The notes under the pieces are model-generated. The model searched no databases. It was not told where the DNA came from and was given only the letters and a program-made list of their open reading frames with translations. A stretch of DNA of 64,000 nt from Sclerodactyla briareus (lineage: Eukaryota; Echinodermata; Holothuroidea; Dendrochirotida; Sclerodactylidae): NCBI GenBank assembly GCA_026419785.1, contig JAODTK010005043.1:248001-312000 (forward strand), read 5' to 3'. Each line of letters opens with the position of its first letter. Positions within the stretch are counted from its first letter, which is position 1. Below, piece after piece: positions 11,490 to 23,964 of this stretch. The position numbers were made by a program, and so were the translations under genes.

Positions 11490-12400
11490 AGACATCAGAG
11501 TGCTATGTGGCCGCAATCGTGTCATAATTCATTTTTTTTAACAATCATTCAATGTCTTCGGAGAGGAAAATGTGAAACTGTTTTAAAAAACTAATTGTTC
11601 AAGCTAGAACACTTCGTTTGTTGACACGTGGATCATTTTTTTGACCACCATCAAAAGGTAATCAACAGGCCCGATAAGTTACTGCAAGAACTGGAAGGGG
11701 CATAGAGAGCCCCTTTGTTAAAAATAAAAAAAACGCAGATGCATGTCCATGCTACAGAGAGCGTAGATTTCCCGTGCAAATTACAATTTATGGGGTCAAG
11801 GCGTGACCAATGCATACATTGAGACATAGCACATGGTACATAAATTAGATGTTCTCGAATTGCAGCATCGGTCAATGAATAACGGGTTTCGTTTTCGAAT
11901 ATGAATGTCGAAGTCAACCCTTTAACCTGCATGGTCAGTCCGGTCACAGGACCTCAGGGTGCTATTGTGCGCAAATTGTGTCATAAAAATTTTTTTTTTT
12001 AACATCATTCAATGTCTTTGGGGGGGGGCGGAGAGAAAATTGAAACTGCTTTCAAACTAAGTGTTTCAGCTAGAACACTTCGTTTGTTGACACGTGGATC
12101 ATTTTTGACCACCACAAGGTAATCAAACAGTCCGATAAGGTTACAGCAAGAACGAAGGGGCAATAGAGAGCCTTGTTAAAAAAAAAAAAAATGCAAGATG
12201 CCCTGTCCTGCTACAGAGAGCGTTAGATTTCCTTGAAATTACAATTTATGGGGTCAAGGCGTGGACCAATGCATACATCGAGAGCAATAGCACATGGTAC
12301 TAAATATGAGATGTTCTCGATTTCAAGCATCGTCCATGAATACCGGATTCTTTTCGAATATATGTCGAAGTCAACCCTTTTTCCTAATAAAATATGAATA
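11490..12400. repeat. Direct tandem duplication, about 0.46 kb x 2
   Basis: About 11,490-11,951 and 11,952-12,390 are the same sequence in tandem, sharing long words such as CTAGAACACTTCGTTTGTTG and ACAATTTATGGGGTCAAGGC. Differences are mostly single-base insertions and deletions, including changes in A- and G-run length. That pattern fits a sequencing or assembly artefact as well as a real duplication. Confidence 0.75.
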
Positions 12401-13394
12401 CTGGACCTCTTCCCAATATGAATATCGTACCTTGCTTCCCAAATATATGAATTCGAATCTATTTGGATCGAACTCTTTTTCTAAATATGAATACTGAACC
12501 TTTACTTATCAGTAATCTGAACGGAGCAATAGCCCCCTCCACTCCACTCAGATGTTCGAACTTTTTTCTCGATTACTAATAACTTTTTCTTAAAATAACA
12601 CCGGCTATGAATTGAATCGAACCTCATAAAGGAACCTTATGCTACTGAAGCCTCAAAGTACGTAGTACACATCAGGCACTTGTGTTCATACTTGACATTC
12701 AATTTAACGTCTGAAGCATTGCTGCTTTCTTTTTCATACGTCATGCAGACACACTTCATACCCGATATAAAGAGACGGCCTTTGGCGACAGTGACAATTA
12801 CAGAAACACTGACGCCGTCGCAATCTTGTTTCCTCCCAGACAGGATACTCCTGATTACTTGTCTACCGCTGCGTTTTTTCATTTTGACCTCATTCAATTT
12901 CTACCCGACGAAACTGCAACCATCTCCCCCTCCCCCCCCCCCCCAATGGCGCCGCGGAATGCACCAGGCGATAACCCACTTCGTTAACACTGCGTGATTC
13001 CGCATGGCAAAAACCATTCACCCCCCCCCCGGGTCCTTCCCCGCCCCCTCACTATGGTGGTAGCTCCGTCCGGCCGAAAAACTGGCATAAATTAGAGAAT
13101 ACGTGACGAAACAGTTTCAAGCAACTTTATTCCCAGGGCAAAATATTTTCCACTCACCGAGAAATCACAATAAGTTCGACGTTAAAAAAATTGGGTGGAA
13201 TGTAAACCACGCTCGAAGAATTTTAACCCGGCATTCGGCTTCCAGGTTTTGATTTAGCACAATAATGTTCCCACTGACATCATTGTACAGGTTTGTGACA
13301 AATAACGTGATATAACTCGCACCTAATTCATACACCGCCCGTTGTTTGTACGTGCCTAAATCTTTTTCACTCATTTCATCCTTAACCTCTGAAG

Positions 13395-13561
13395 GTGGTT
13401 TGTGGAACTACGCAGAGGACACCTCTATTGACGCTCCTGGGCGCCTATACAAGAACCTATCCTTGAATACGTGTAAGATCCTGTGTGGATTCAGCGATTT
13501 TCCATTGCCAGGAGATGCACCGCCCTTTCCGAGACACAGCACCTTTTTGAAATATTTCAAC
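13395..13561 (+). CDS. FMO-like exon 2 (GGLWNY exon)
   Basis: The acceptor CTGAAG precedes a clean open exon reading GGLWNYAEDTS, then LYKNLSLNTCKILCGFSDFP, then FPRHSTFLKYFN. This is the FMO region after the FAD motif, where family members have GGLW, a conserved N-T-S/C, SDFP and F-x3-F-L-x-Y-F. The donor is GTACGT after AAC. Entry is phase 1 and exit phase 0, which joins cleanly to exon 3 (KYFN followed by DYADHF). No indel is needed in this exon. Confidence 0.85.
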
Positions 13562-14675
13562 GTACGTAATACTTTTTATTCTGTTGGCTGGACTATAGGC
13601 CGTTGTTATGACTGTTATGAAAAAACATAAACACATTATCGAATCAATATACGCCCAAGTAAGTTTTATTATACTGATAATACAAACAATGTTCATTATA
13701 ATGTAGCTCCCATTTACAAAGTACAAAAGTTACACTTTACTATTCGTTATGTTACATCATGCCTTATATGGTAGGCCGACGTTAAAACAAAAGTGTTCTC
13801 TCTTCCTGCACAATAGGAGTTGTCACAATTGGATGTTTAGTTACGCATGGCCGTTCAAAATGGTCACCCAGCTGACGCCCTTGACCTTTTCTTCACTAAC
13901 AATTGCACCCTGTAGTTTTTTTTCTATTGAATTTTCTTCTGATTTCTGGCCCAAAAAGTTCCATTCAACCTTTATTTTCATGTCCTCTCTTCCAGCCACG
14001 AAGCTATCCATACTGTGGTAACCTATTGTATTGACTGATAAAAGGACTACAATTGAAATTTCATGGAATAGGTCCCTTCAACGAAACATATATATTTGTT
14101 GCGGTCGGCCGGTTCTTTCAAAAAATCGCGGACTGATCACTATTTTCTCAAAAAATAGAAATGATTTTAGTGCTGTAATTTTATGACGTTATCAATTAAC
14201 ATTGCATGACTGATTTAATTATTTCATAAACAAACAATTTGTGCATGGGTTTCGGGGTTTGTTTCTGATATTTGCAACGAGTCTGGTCGCTTGGCTGTGA
14301 GCAGTCACGTTGGACGAGAATCTTCCACTCATCGTGGTCAAGTTCCGAGAAAGTGGTCGGAAATTGGAATTCACTGATCGTCCCTTTGGGGAGGGGGGGG
14401 GTGGAATATCGGTCCCGGGAGCAGTTTGGGAATGGTTACACCCCTGCCTCGATATCGTCTGACCACTAGTAGAGAAGAGTCCCGGATAGAAAACCATCAA
14501 ATTTCTGTCGATTACTTATACCTTACCGTATACAGCCCGCCGATGTAGAATGTACAGAGTCCAATAGAAAAAAGGTATTATGTGAAGAGCCTTAAATAAG
14601 ACATAACAGTTGATATCCTTACCATGAAAATTGAAGTATTTATTTATATTAACCTGTTGAATTCATTCGTTTTAG
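13562..14675. other. FMO intron 2
   Basis: AT-rich intron containing a diverged SINE-like fragment at about 14,370-14,500. The acceptor TTCGTTTTAG ends it at 14,675. Confidence 0.55.
14370..14500 (+). mobile_element. Diverged relative of the 27.6-kb SINE, 3' part
   Basis: ACCCCTGCCTCG, then CACTAGTAGAGAAGAG, then CCCGG match, with gaps, the 3' body of the SINE at 27,588-27,937 (ACCCCTGCCTCG, CACTCGTCGAAAAGAG, CCCGG). No tRNA-related head is visible here. Confidence 0.4.
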
Positions 14676-14966
14676 GACTACGCCGACCACTTCAAGCTGA
14701 GAGAGTACATCCAGTTCAATACAGAGGTCGTCAGTATCGATCAAGCAGAAGATTACGAAACTAGCGGGCGCTGGTCAGTAACTACACAGCAGTATGGACA
14801 GGATGTGTACCGGCGACTTTCGATTTCGTCATGGTCTGTACCGGTACCTTCTCGGAGCCGTACATCCCTTCCTTCCCGGGCATGGACCAGTTCCAAGGGG
14901 ACATCCTGCACTCGGCTCAGTATCGGCACAGTGCCCCGTTCACTGATAAAAACGTTCTCGTCATCG
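14676..14966 (+). CDS. FMO-like exon 3: FMO signature motif
   Basis: It begins DYADHFKLREYIQFNTEVVS and continues through GRWSVTT. After about 14,800 the frame shifts by one (a base is missing) and reads ATFDFVMVCTGTFSEPYIPS, then FQGDILHSAQY, which fits the FMO-identifying motif F-x-G-x3-H-x3-Y/F, and ends DKNVLVIG, the strand leading into the NADPH-binding glycine motif. The acceptor is TTTTAG and the donor GTGAGT, exit phase 1. Apart from the one indel the sequence is fully FMO-like. Confidence 0.85.
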
Positions 14967-16687
14967 GTGAGTATTTCGAACGTTACAGGACGTAACCGAG
15001 CAGGCGCGAACGAATTTTAACCGACCGGAAATCAGCACGAAATAAAATATGGTTCTTAATTCACCACCTCCCGATCAATGAAAATAGGGGTATTCATATG
15101 CCTAGCGGACCTAACATACTTAGGGAAGGAGCAACCGGCAGACCGACCTTCTTTTCACTCTATTGTCTCTGTCGGTCAAAAAAGGGTTTCCTGATGATAA
15201 TTACAGTTTGGGATTACATAGCTCTCCAATCAATTGAAGGGCCGTTTGAATAAAGAAAAATATATGACACGATGAACAACTGGTTGGTTATTACCCTGCT
15301 CGGTATAGAGAAAAAAATATTCAAACAATAATTCGTCCTCTAGAAGATAGTAGTAACCACATTCAACCAGAATGAGTGAATATATACATAAAGCTTTGAA
15401 TGCAAGACAAAAGAAAAGACCGTCAATTCGACTAATAACAGTGATTATGTCCGCATGTGCACGGTAAACAAGCTACTTCTGTCCGATAAAATGAAGTGTT
15501 ATTAGGAATTTCTGATTAGAAATAGTTTATTCTGATTAATATGTAATTGATTCGACATTGAGTAATTCGTACCCATAGTCTGCTGAGTTTCAGGTCGGGG
15601 GTTGTAATAATTGGGAATATTGAAGTCTGATATGCCCAACGTGAACTCTTGCATTAACAAAAGGTTGTTGCGAGGACCTAACTGAAAACTGAATCAATTA
15701 TGAAAGAAACAATAACGAATTTAACTGCAACAATTATGAAGTATTGAGCGGCCCTTACTGCTTACTAGTTTTCACTGATTGCAACTGATTTCGAACTGAT
15801 TTTTTTTTACCCCCATGTGATTGACATGGCCGTGCATGTCTACAGCCTGCCGAAAGTAATGATCCCACGCTGTTGTTACAGCTGGGTTTTGATCACGGTT
15901 TCACTCGAGCCTCCCGCTTCGACACGTTTCGATCATCCCTAAATTCGATTCGTTTATTTCAGGCAACCCCCCCAACCTGAAAAGATTACTAACTTCCTCC
16001 AAACTGGCTAAGCCTAGGGCCAGTAACTGGTAATCTGCCCTGTAACAAATCTCGCTGCCAAATTTGCAGTCATATTACCACTGGCAACTGCGTACGTATT
16101 CCTGGTCTCAAGTACCCGTTTAAAAGCCCCCCAATCTCACATGTGATTCACGCAATGTCGTATATGTTTTTCACTGTAACGTGCCATGATGGCCTATATG
16201 TTTGTGAATTGGAAACAGGCACAGCTTTCAGGTTACGGTTCAATAACCACAAAAAGTCAATTCGCGACAACCCCGCAGGCTACCCCGTGGCCTAACATTT
16301 TAATCGTCCGAATCACTCAATTAGAAATCTTAAATGCACTTTGGTTGGGTTCCAACTTCGCCCCGAAGAATCCGCAACGTTGGCCTTAAATCACTGGCCT
16401 TAATAGAGACCTAGGGCCCCTAAATTAATATACCTTTCACCACCGTGTCTAGTCGATAATTGGGATTGCCCCCCATGCCTGTATATAACCGTCTTTTTGC
16501 TGTTCAGTTTGTTGTTAAGCGTTTATTCTGTTACTGTCACCCGACTGAGGAAGGTCCCAGGGGACCGAAAATTTCCGATATATATCTTTTCAAGTACTCT
16601 CTGTTTCCCATGCTTATTATTTTTGAGCTCAGCATATTTTTGTGTATTTATTGGAGTACACGTGGACAACCAATTCTACTATATAAA

Positions 16688-16696
16688 TATTATCTA

Positions 16697-16728
<32 letters not shown>

Positions 16729-16775
16729 TATATAATATATAATATATATATATATATTATATATATAATAGAAAA
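16688..16775. repeat. AT dinucleotide microsatellite
   Basis: Almost pure (AT)n with occasional AA or TT interruptions. It is followed by short repeats of an AATAGAAGAAAACAGTA-like unit to about 16,845. Confidence 0.9.
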
Positions 16776-16883
16776 TCCTCCAATATAATAGAAGAAAACA
16801 GTATAATAGAAGAAGACAGTAGTGCTATATAGAAGAAAACAGTAGAGCTTTTTCAAAATTCAACGATGTTTTAATAGCAAAGT

Positions 16884-16897
16884 ATATATTATATATA

Positions 16898-16960
<63 letters not shown>
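16884..16960. repeat. AT dinucleotide microsatellite
   Basis: A second near-pure (AT)n tract about 0.1 kb downstream of the first. Confidence 0.9.
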
Positions 16961-16963
<3 letters not shown>

Positions 16964-17345
16964 GAGCGCAAACACTTGACCCTCTGGAGGGAATAACGAA
17001 ACTCCTTGGCCTAAACCCTGGGCAAATACACTATGGAATTTTTGCGGGTATAATAGAATCGAAGGCGAGTTCCCCACTTGATATAGTGGTGAGATGTGGG
17101 TAAACAGGAATTGTGGGTCAACAGTATTGTTTAGATTGTACCTTAAAAACGCGTTTGAAGTGTGGCGGTGTTGGAGTGTGTTTAACGGTTCCACTCCAGA
17201 AAGCTCCTAAGTTGTTTGTCTAATGCTTGTCCGAATTTTGAACAAGCCCCATATCTAGTGTTCAATCTTACCCATGTATCTGGAGACACTTGTATTCCCC
17301 CCAACCCAACCTATTCAGCAGGCCAACTTAGCGATCACTTTGTCG

Positions 17346-17432
17346 CGCGCGCGCGTGTGTGTGTGTGTATGTATGTATGTGTATGTGACTGTGTGTGTGT
17401 GTTTGTGTTTATGTGTGTTTGTATATGTGTCC
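17346..17432 (+). repeat. GT-rich microsatellite
   Basis: (CG)n leading into (GT)n with GTAT and GTTT interruptions. Confidence 0.85.
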
Positions 17433-17719
17433 CCTTCCTCGTTAGCAAGTTTTCTCCGAAACGGTAAGACCGTTTTTGATGGAATTTTGTATGTCGTTTC
17501 GGGTTGGGTGATCACGATCTGATTAGATTTTGGGCACCTAGTTCCTAATTAATTAGGTAAAATAATTAGCCCATTTCATGTAATTTATTGACTAGGCTCG
17601 TTGACAAGATTACGGATAAACCGTAGGTGCTATGGTGACTTGGTTTAGCATATAGATGTAGGATATGAAGTAGATGAACCGATTAGATTTTCAGCGTAAA
17701 ATATGCCAATTAGACTAGT

Positions 17720-18430
17720 ATCCCAAAATTAGATGATTTTTGGGCCAATCTGCGAAAAAATCGTAAAGAATCTGTTTTTCAACGGATTTTGGTTGTTGAT
17801 GGTGTCTAGTTCCACAGAAAAAAAGATGCCGGCGGTGCGGGCTGGGGAACTTGGATTTTTCATAATGGCGTCCAAAATGGCCGCCGAAATTGGGGGAAAA
17901 TGACAGGATATACAGGAAACACTAAGAAATATGCAGAATGAGCGAACAGTTTGTGCGTGTATTAGGCCTACCTGGTTTCTACTGGCCTTAATACTTATTC
18001 GCAATATCTGAGCATTGTTGCTCTTTTGAAAATCCAAGATGGCGGCCAAAATGGCGGTCAAAATTCGAAAATCACAGAGTACGCAGAAAGCATACGAAAT
18101 GTGGAGAATAAGTGAACAACTTAGTGTGTTACCTGAAAACCGGTGGTCATTTAGACTTATTTGAAGTAACTGAGCATTGTCTCAATAATTCTGAAAAATC
18201 CAATATGGCGGGCAAAATGGCCGACAAAATAGGGAAAATCACAGATTGTGAATGAACCACAATAAAAGTTTGCAGAATGAGTGAACAATAAGTGTGTTAC
18301 TTGATCCTTGTGAACACTAAGTCGTATTTGCAATATTTGAGAATTGCTGTCATTTTTTAAAATCCAAGATGGCGGCCGAAATGGCCGCCACCGTAGTCAC
18401 CGAGATTTTAAAAATCACGAACTATGCAAG
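17720..18430 (+). repeat. Tandem array with AAGATGGCGGC motif, forward copy
   Basis: Units of roughly 170-200 bases each contain AAAATCCAAGATGGCGGCC or a variant, then AAAATGGC, AATCACAGA, GCAGAATGAGTGAACAA, TGTGTTACCTG and GAGCATTG. Exact CAAGATGGCGGC occurs at 18,035-18,046 and 18,365-18,376. The unit recurs in reverse orientation at 20,610-21,430. The motif equals the published consensus of the zinc-finger factor YY1; whether it is bound here is unknown. Confidence 0.7.
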
Positions 18431-18509
18431 ATAAATTTGTCTGAAATGGACATCTGCAGCAACTGGACAAAGTTAGCAGAGCTCTCGATATACTGAGGTC
18501 ACGCGACCA

Positions 18510-19200
18510 TATATTGATGGCCCATCCCGTGGTCTACCACCTCCATAGTGTCGTGTGCCAAAACAAGAGCAATATTCAATTGAAGGGGTACCACGGTGTC
18601 GATACGGGTAAAAATAGTGCAATATGGGTAATAGCAATAGTTTTACGGAATTTTCTGGCTATGTCGGAAAATGGTAGGGTGTGTACTGGCTCATCATCCT
18701 AATGTAGAGTGACGTACGCTGAAACCATTAGACATAGCCGACAGTGACGTAGAAGTATTGGTATTATTCCATACCACGTTATTTTTTACCCTATCGACTC
18801 CGTGATGCAATACACAATGAAGTGGTAGAGCACGGGATTTGTCATTATCACATGGTAGTGGGGCCACCGTTGAATTCGTCGGGGATAGCCTGACATGACG
18901 TGGGAATATTATTATTATCCCTCCCGCGTTATTTTTCCATATCGGCACCGTGGTACCCCTTTAAGTGCAACATATTGGTCTTGTGCTTGCACTCCGCACC
19001 ATGAAGGTGGCAGGGCATGGGATTGGTCATTATCCCATACTGTGTTGCTGTCACCAGTATCGAAAACGTAGTGCAGTAAACCTTTTACCAGCACATCGTA
19101 CCATGGAGGTTGGTAGGGAACGGGATGGGTCATCATGGCGTTGTCATGTGGCCGCAGTGGTATTATAGTTCTACAAGCTGTGGACAGTTGCTGGCCATGT
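18510..19200. repeat. Direct and inverted short repeats
   Basis: 18,583-18,616 and 18,930-18,961 are inverted copies sharing GGGGTACCACGGTG. Several blocks with the words GGTAG/GGCAGGGCATGGGATTGG and GTCATTATC recur at about 18,820, 19,005 and 19,105, and in reverse at about 18,515. This could be a fold-back element or a decayed local array; no coding signal. Confidence 0.5.
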
Positions 19201-19599
19201 CCATTACAGACATATTCCATTTCCATTTTTGCATATGTCCTATATGTGTTCTTTGCGTAGTACGTTTTCTTTTTGGTTTATGCACATGTGAACAACAGTC
19301 ACTCCAGGCCGCAAGCACCAGGATGATGTGCCAATCAACGGCTAAAAACAACTCGGAAGCCTTCGGCTAACAAGTACCCGTGCGCCCGACATTTGACTGG
19401 AGACTAGTGCCTTTGATTTCACCAAACACCCTCTCAGGGAAACTGTTCCCACTTCTCACGTGGATAAGTGGATGAAGCTTCTGTCCAGTGTATGAGTCTT
19501 AGCACCTGGAATAGTGAGAGCATGATCAGGTTTAGTCGAACTGGTTCGACTAACACTGTGTTTATTAGCGGTGGGGGAAGCACGACCTTGAGATCGGTG

Positions 19600-20640
19600 G
19601 GCTAATGACTTGTGTGCATCTCGTCGAGTGTAGTGACTGAAGCAACTCGTTGTCTGTGATCCAGGGCTGGAATGGCTAACTTTGTGCGGGCAGTGACCTC
19701 ATCAGCTCCAATGATTTTGAGTGCCTTCTTCTGGGTGTTTTTAAGTTGGCTGAGGGTAGTGGGTGAGGCATTCAAACAGCACAGAGAAGCATATATCATC
19801 ACACTGCGGATCTGTGCCTTGTAGACTGTGTCTCTGCATCCAGTATCCAGTACACCGAGCTTCTGTCCATCCCTTGAAGAGATGCTAGTCTAGAGATATG
19901 CTCAGACCATACCAATTTTTGTCAAAAGTGACAGCCACGATGTCGAGTTCATCTTCGGATACAAGCCGGTGGGCACCAAATGAACAGTTCAACTTTGGAT
20001 GAGACTCTTCTGCGTGACAACGTCGATCATTGTCTTGCACTTGAGTGGCTCAAATACGACTTTCCACTTGTCTGCCTAAGCTTTCAATTATACGACCCTG
20101 TTCCAACTAACTAGCTGACACCTCCTCGCTTGGTGCGGAGGAGGATTTATGGGTACATACAGCGTGGAGTCATCAGCGTGAAGATACAACTCGTTCTCTC
20201 AGACATCAATTACATGGTCATCGATGACAACAGAAAAGGGCAGCGGACCGAGTATGGAGACTTGAGGTACAGAAGCATAGATTGACGATGTATCCGAAGA
20301 TTTGCCAGAACGGACTACGTGGATAGCCCTGTCAGACATATAACACTGCAGCCATGCTTGAGGTTGACCATTGTGAGAGACCTTTGTTCCACACTTTATC
20401 GCAGGCGCCTTTAAGCTACTGAACAGACTTCATGGTTCATATCAAGGTGGTAGTTACAAGTATGGGAAAGGAAGCAGATCGGCACTGCCACAGTGAAGGC
20501 GAATCAGATAGGCCTATCAGATGTTCTTCAAAAGGTAAGATTGCAGTTGTAGGTCGACCGCTGCTTCCATAATCTTGCTGATAATACGGATCTACGGACT
20601 CCCAGTGAATCATTTGGGCGGCCATTTCGACTGCTCTCTT
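19600..20640 (-). mobile_element. CR1/Jockey-like LINE, decayed reverse transcriptase
   Basis: Read on the minus strand from about 20,400 the frames include KACDKVWNKGL-like text (reverse transcriptase motif around D-x-V-W-H), then VPQVSILGPLPFSVVIDDHV, matching the conserved V-P-Q-G-S-x-L-G-P-L-L-F block, then WQADKWKVVFEPLKC (W-x4-W-x-M-x-F-x3-K). The element ends with the open segment 19,802-19,602 containing TLSQLKNTQKKALKIIGA and ALDHRQRVASV, a typical LINE C-terminus. Several frameshifts and stops interrupt it, and no endonuclease is visible. It lies inside the FMO intron, antisense to the gene. Confidence 0.7.
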
Positions 20641-21430
20641 AGATTTTTAACAATGACAGCGATGCTCAAATATTGCAAATACATCTTATTGACCACTGGG
20701 AACTAAGTAACACGTGCACTATTTGTTCACTCATTTTTTTGCATATTTTCAATGTGGTCTCTGGAATATTTTTCCAAACGAACAACAATGTTTATATATT
20801 CCAAATAAGATACGTAGCATGTAACACACAAATTCTTGGCTCGCTCGGCATTCTTTCCGATGGGTTTCCAACATATCCGACTGTGGTTTTCCATATTCGT
20901 CGGTCATAATGCCTCCATCTACGATTTTTAAAATCGAATACATTGCTCAAGTACTGCAAATAAGTCAAAGTGATCACTGGGTGCTTGGTAACACACTAAT
21001 TGTTCACTCATTTTTCGCTATTTTGGCGGCCATTTTAACCGCCATCTTGGATTGTTAAAAGGGACAACAAGGCACAAATATTGCGAATACCTCTTAATGA
21101 TCAAAAGGGACCAGTTAACCCACAAATTGTTTGCTCTTTCTGCATAGGTCCTAGTGTTTCTTGCATATTCTGTGATTTCCCTTTTTTGGCGGCCATTTTG
21201 GACGGCATCTTGGATTTTTGAAAAGGACAACAGTGCACAAATATCGCGAATACCTCTTAATGATCAAAAGGGACCAGTTAACCCACAAATTGTTTGCTCT
21301 GTTTGCATTTGTTCCAGTGTTTCCTGCATGTTCTGTATTTTTCCCTCTTTTGGCGGCCATTTTGGACGCCATTTTGAAAAAAATAAAAGTCCCCAGCCCA
21401 CACTTTCGGCATCTTTTTTTCTGAAGAACC
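20610..21430 (-). repeat. Tandem array with AAGATGGCGGC motif, reverse copy
   Basis: This is the reverse-orientation relative of 17,720-18,430. GCGGCCATTTT, GCCATCTTGGATT, TTGCGAATACCTCTTAATGA and ACCCACAAATTGTTTGCTCT recur at intervals of about 180 bases, and the units at 21,060-21,240 and 21,220-21,410 are nearly identical. The motif appears as GCCATCTTGG (21,041-21,050) and variants. Confidence 0.7.
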
Positions 21431-21489
21431 GATACCATTAGCTACTCAATTCCGTTGGAAGTGAAAACAGATTCTTAACAATTTTTCGC

Positions 21490-22220
21490 AGATGGATTGT
21501 ATATTAGGGATACTAGACGTCCAATTTGCACAATTTATGCAAAATCTTCACGAATCTTGGTGAATATGGTATACTTTCAATCCTATTTTCTAGTCAAAGA
21601 TTCGGGGTCAATGAGGGTCATTCAATGTATCTACTTTGCAAATTTATGCGAAATTGTGGAGTTACTTGGGTTTCCATTAATTTAAAATTTATGGATGTTT
21701 ACCTTGAGTTCCATTTTTTATCATGGATTAAGGGTCAAGGGGAGGTAATTCAACGTGTCCCCAAGTTGCAATTTATGCGCAATTTTAAAGTTTTCCGGAA
21801 GTTCATGAAACTTGTAATCTTAGCTTACCTTTACTCTCCAACATTTGTCACTGGAGGTCATTCAGTGTGTCTATTTGCATGGTTCATTCTAAGTTTCAAA
21901 GTTTGTTCGATTTCCAGAAGCTGGATGGGTATGGTCTACCCATTAGTCCTCCCCACATGTTAACATGAACCCGAGTCACGGGGGTATGCAGTGTATACAT
22001 TGCCCCATTCATGCAAATGTTCAATTGGTTTGGATTCCATGAAATGTATTAGGTGTGGTCCACTTTTGGTCCGGGGATATTTAAAGTGAGAAAATGGTCA
22101 ATGGAAGTTGAATCATGTGTCCAATTGCATAATTTAGTCACATTTTATTCACATTTACACAAAACTTCTACTCCTTTAGTAGACATGGTCAATGATCAGT
22201 TGTTACGAATATGAAAATAG
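21490..22220 (+). repeat. Diverged tandem array, about 120-130-bp unit
   Basis: Blocks near 21,490, 21,605, 21,735, 21,850, 21,975 and 22,095 share GGTCAxTCAxTGTGTCTA, TTTGCAxAATTTATGC and TTTCxxxAATTTxxATGAA-type words. The overlapping open frame 21,526-21,963 is a by-product of the periodicity. Confidence 0.5.
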
Positions 22221-23409
22221 TCACTGATTAGTAGGCTGTATCTGTTAAATGATAATACAAAATCTTAAAACAACACATGGAATGCTTTGTAATGTCTGAG
22301 GGGGACTGATGGAGGAAACCACTGATCGCCCAACCAGGCGAGACACTGGGGGCGATCGCATTTTTATTTGTATTATTATTCATTGTGGTAGAATGTGTTA
22401 TTTGTTAGTTTCACACTAAAGACGCATTGGGGTATAAGCAAGAGCAGCAATGCTGCACTCTCTGATAATTAAAGCAGCAGGATTCTTATGTCTCGTGGCC
22501 GACGATATGTTCGTTGTAATGTAACTGCACGTGTAGGTTTCTAGTTTGGACACTCGCCAGATATCAGCTTTTGAACTTCAGTTCCTCTGACTGCCTGATC
22601 TGCAGAATCTATTACATAGCCAAGTTTGGAATGTTGTCTCCCCATGGTCGTGATAGACTTTGGAGCAATTTTGGGTCAGTTTTGGGCCCGGAATACACTC
22701 TTTGCCATTCGAAATATTTGGAGTAGTGCGCAAACGATACGATTGACGATTTACACCTATTACGGAAGTTTTGCTACGTTCACACGTTTGGCCAAGAACT
22801 AGTAGGGATTCTAGTGACTGACCCGTGAGAAACTTGAGCAGCACTTCTTCGATCCACACATCAGGTGATCTGTCCGAACAATAGCATAGTGTATTGGACT
22901 ATTATCGGAAGACTAATTCGTTACGTTATACACACACACAAATATTATTCAGACTGAGCCAGCATAGAACTGAAAAGTCCACACGGTTTTCTTTTCCTTT
23001 TGAAAAGGCTTAAGTGTTGTAAAAAACATTCACGAATGGTGAAATATTTGAAATTCGAAGGTAGACCTACAAAGAGTGTAATAGGTCAAAAAACTCACAC
23101 TATTTCAATAATTGACTTCCAGAGCTCAAATCAACTATACTAACCCTTGTTTTCTGTATACCATTTTACAGGTGAGTCATTTTCAGCCATCGAGGCGTTA
23201 TGACACAGTGTTGTACGAGCCGCACAGGTACGGACCACACACAGAGAAAATCCTATCCAACATTCATATGTGTCCTACGAATAAAACAAGCAGGGAATGT
23301 GTGCAGTGATGAAATGACTATGGAATAACTGAAATTCGAACTAACGAATTTTCGTTCGGACAAAATCGCTGTGTCCATTTTGAGCACTCTTAAAAATGTT
23401 GTCCAACTA

Positions 23410-23640
23410 GCACATCTATCGCGGGGTCGTGTTTAAGAAATTGCACAATCATTGTGTATAATTGTGCACAATTTGTGTAATTTCTCTACACAACCTTTAC
23501 ACAACATTTCCACAATGTTGTGTAATATATTACACAACACCGGGATAGGTGTGCTAGTTACATATTGTTGTGTGAATTCTACACAATAATTTTAAGAGTG
23601 CAGGACGTGGCTAGAGGTGAGATCGGAGACACATAGGAAA
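23410..23640. repeat. TTGTGT/ACACAA inverted-motif tract
   Basis: TTGTGTA and TACACAA alternate about ten times in 150 bases, giving many potential short hairpins such as ACAATGTTGTGTAATATATT. The right part (23,556-23,632) is repeated almost exactly at 24,437-24,515. Confidence 0.55.
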
Positions 23641-23964
23641 AGTAATGCTTTCGTGACCAGACAGGTAGTGGTCGTGACTCAATGTAGACCTAGCTACCGT
23701 TCACTGGTTCAGTGAGCACATTACGAGCCACACAACCATGCAGTCCGTTTCGTTCGGTAGACAAGACTATCAGGAACAGGCATTTCTACGCACTTTTCTA
23801 GGTTCCCTTCCTCTATTGGCATAGTACCAATCAACTCGTAGTACTTCATGAAAATAAGCTGAAACAATAGTATACATTCTCATGCATTTCATGCGATATA
23901 TCTCACAGTCTGTGTCCATTCTCTTTCGCTCGAAATGTTCATAATTATTACTATGCTATTTCTC

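Larger units (their letters stand above)
10746..13394. other. FMO intron 1
   Basis: It holds the dispersed repeat at 10,920-11,270 and the tandem duplication at 11,490-12,400. The rest, including C-rich runs at 12,926-12,944 and 13,021-13,031 and a minus-strand open frame 12,897-12,637, shows no recognised gene. Confidence 0.5.

Noticed and set aside
15810-15870. VIDMAVHVYSLPK-like reading as the missing FMO exon
   Set aside because: It resembles D-I-A-V but lacks the preceding G-x-G-N-S-G and has no fitting acceptor and donor in the required phases.
17340-17440. Cysteine/valine-rich open frames over a GT tract
   Set aside because: Simple translation of a dinucleotide repeat.
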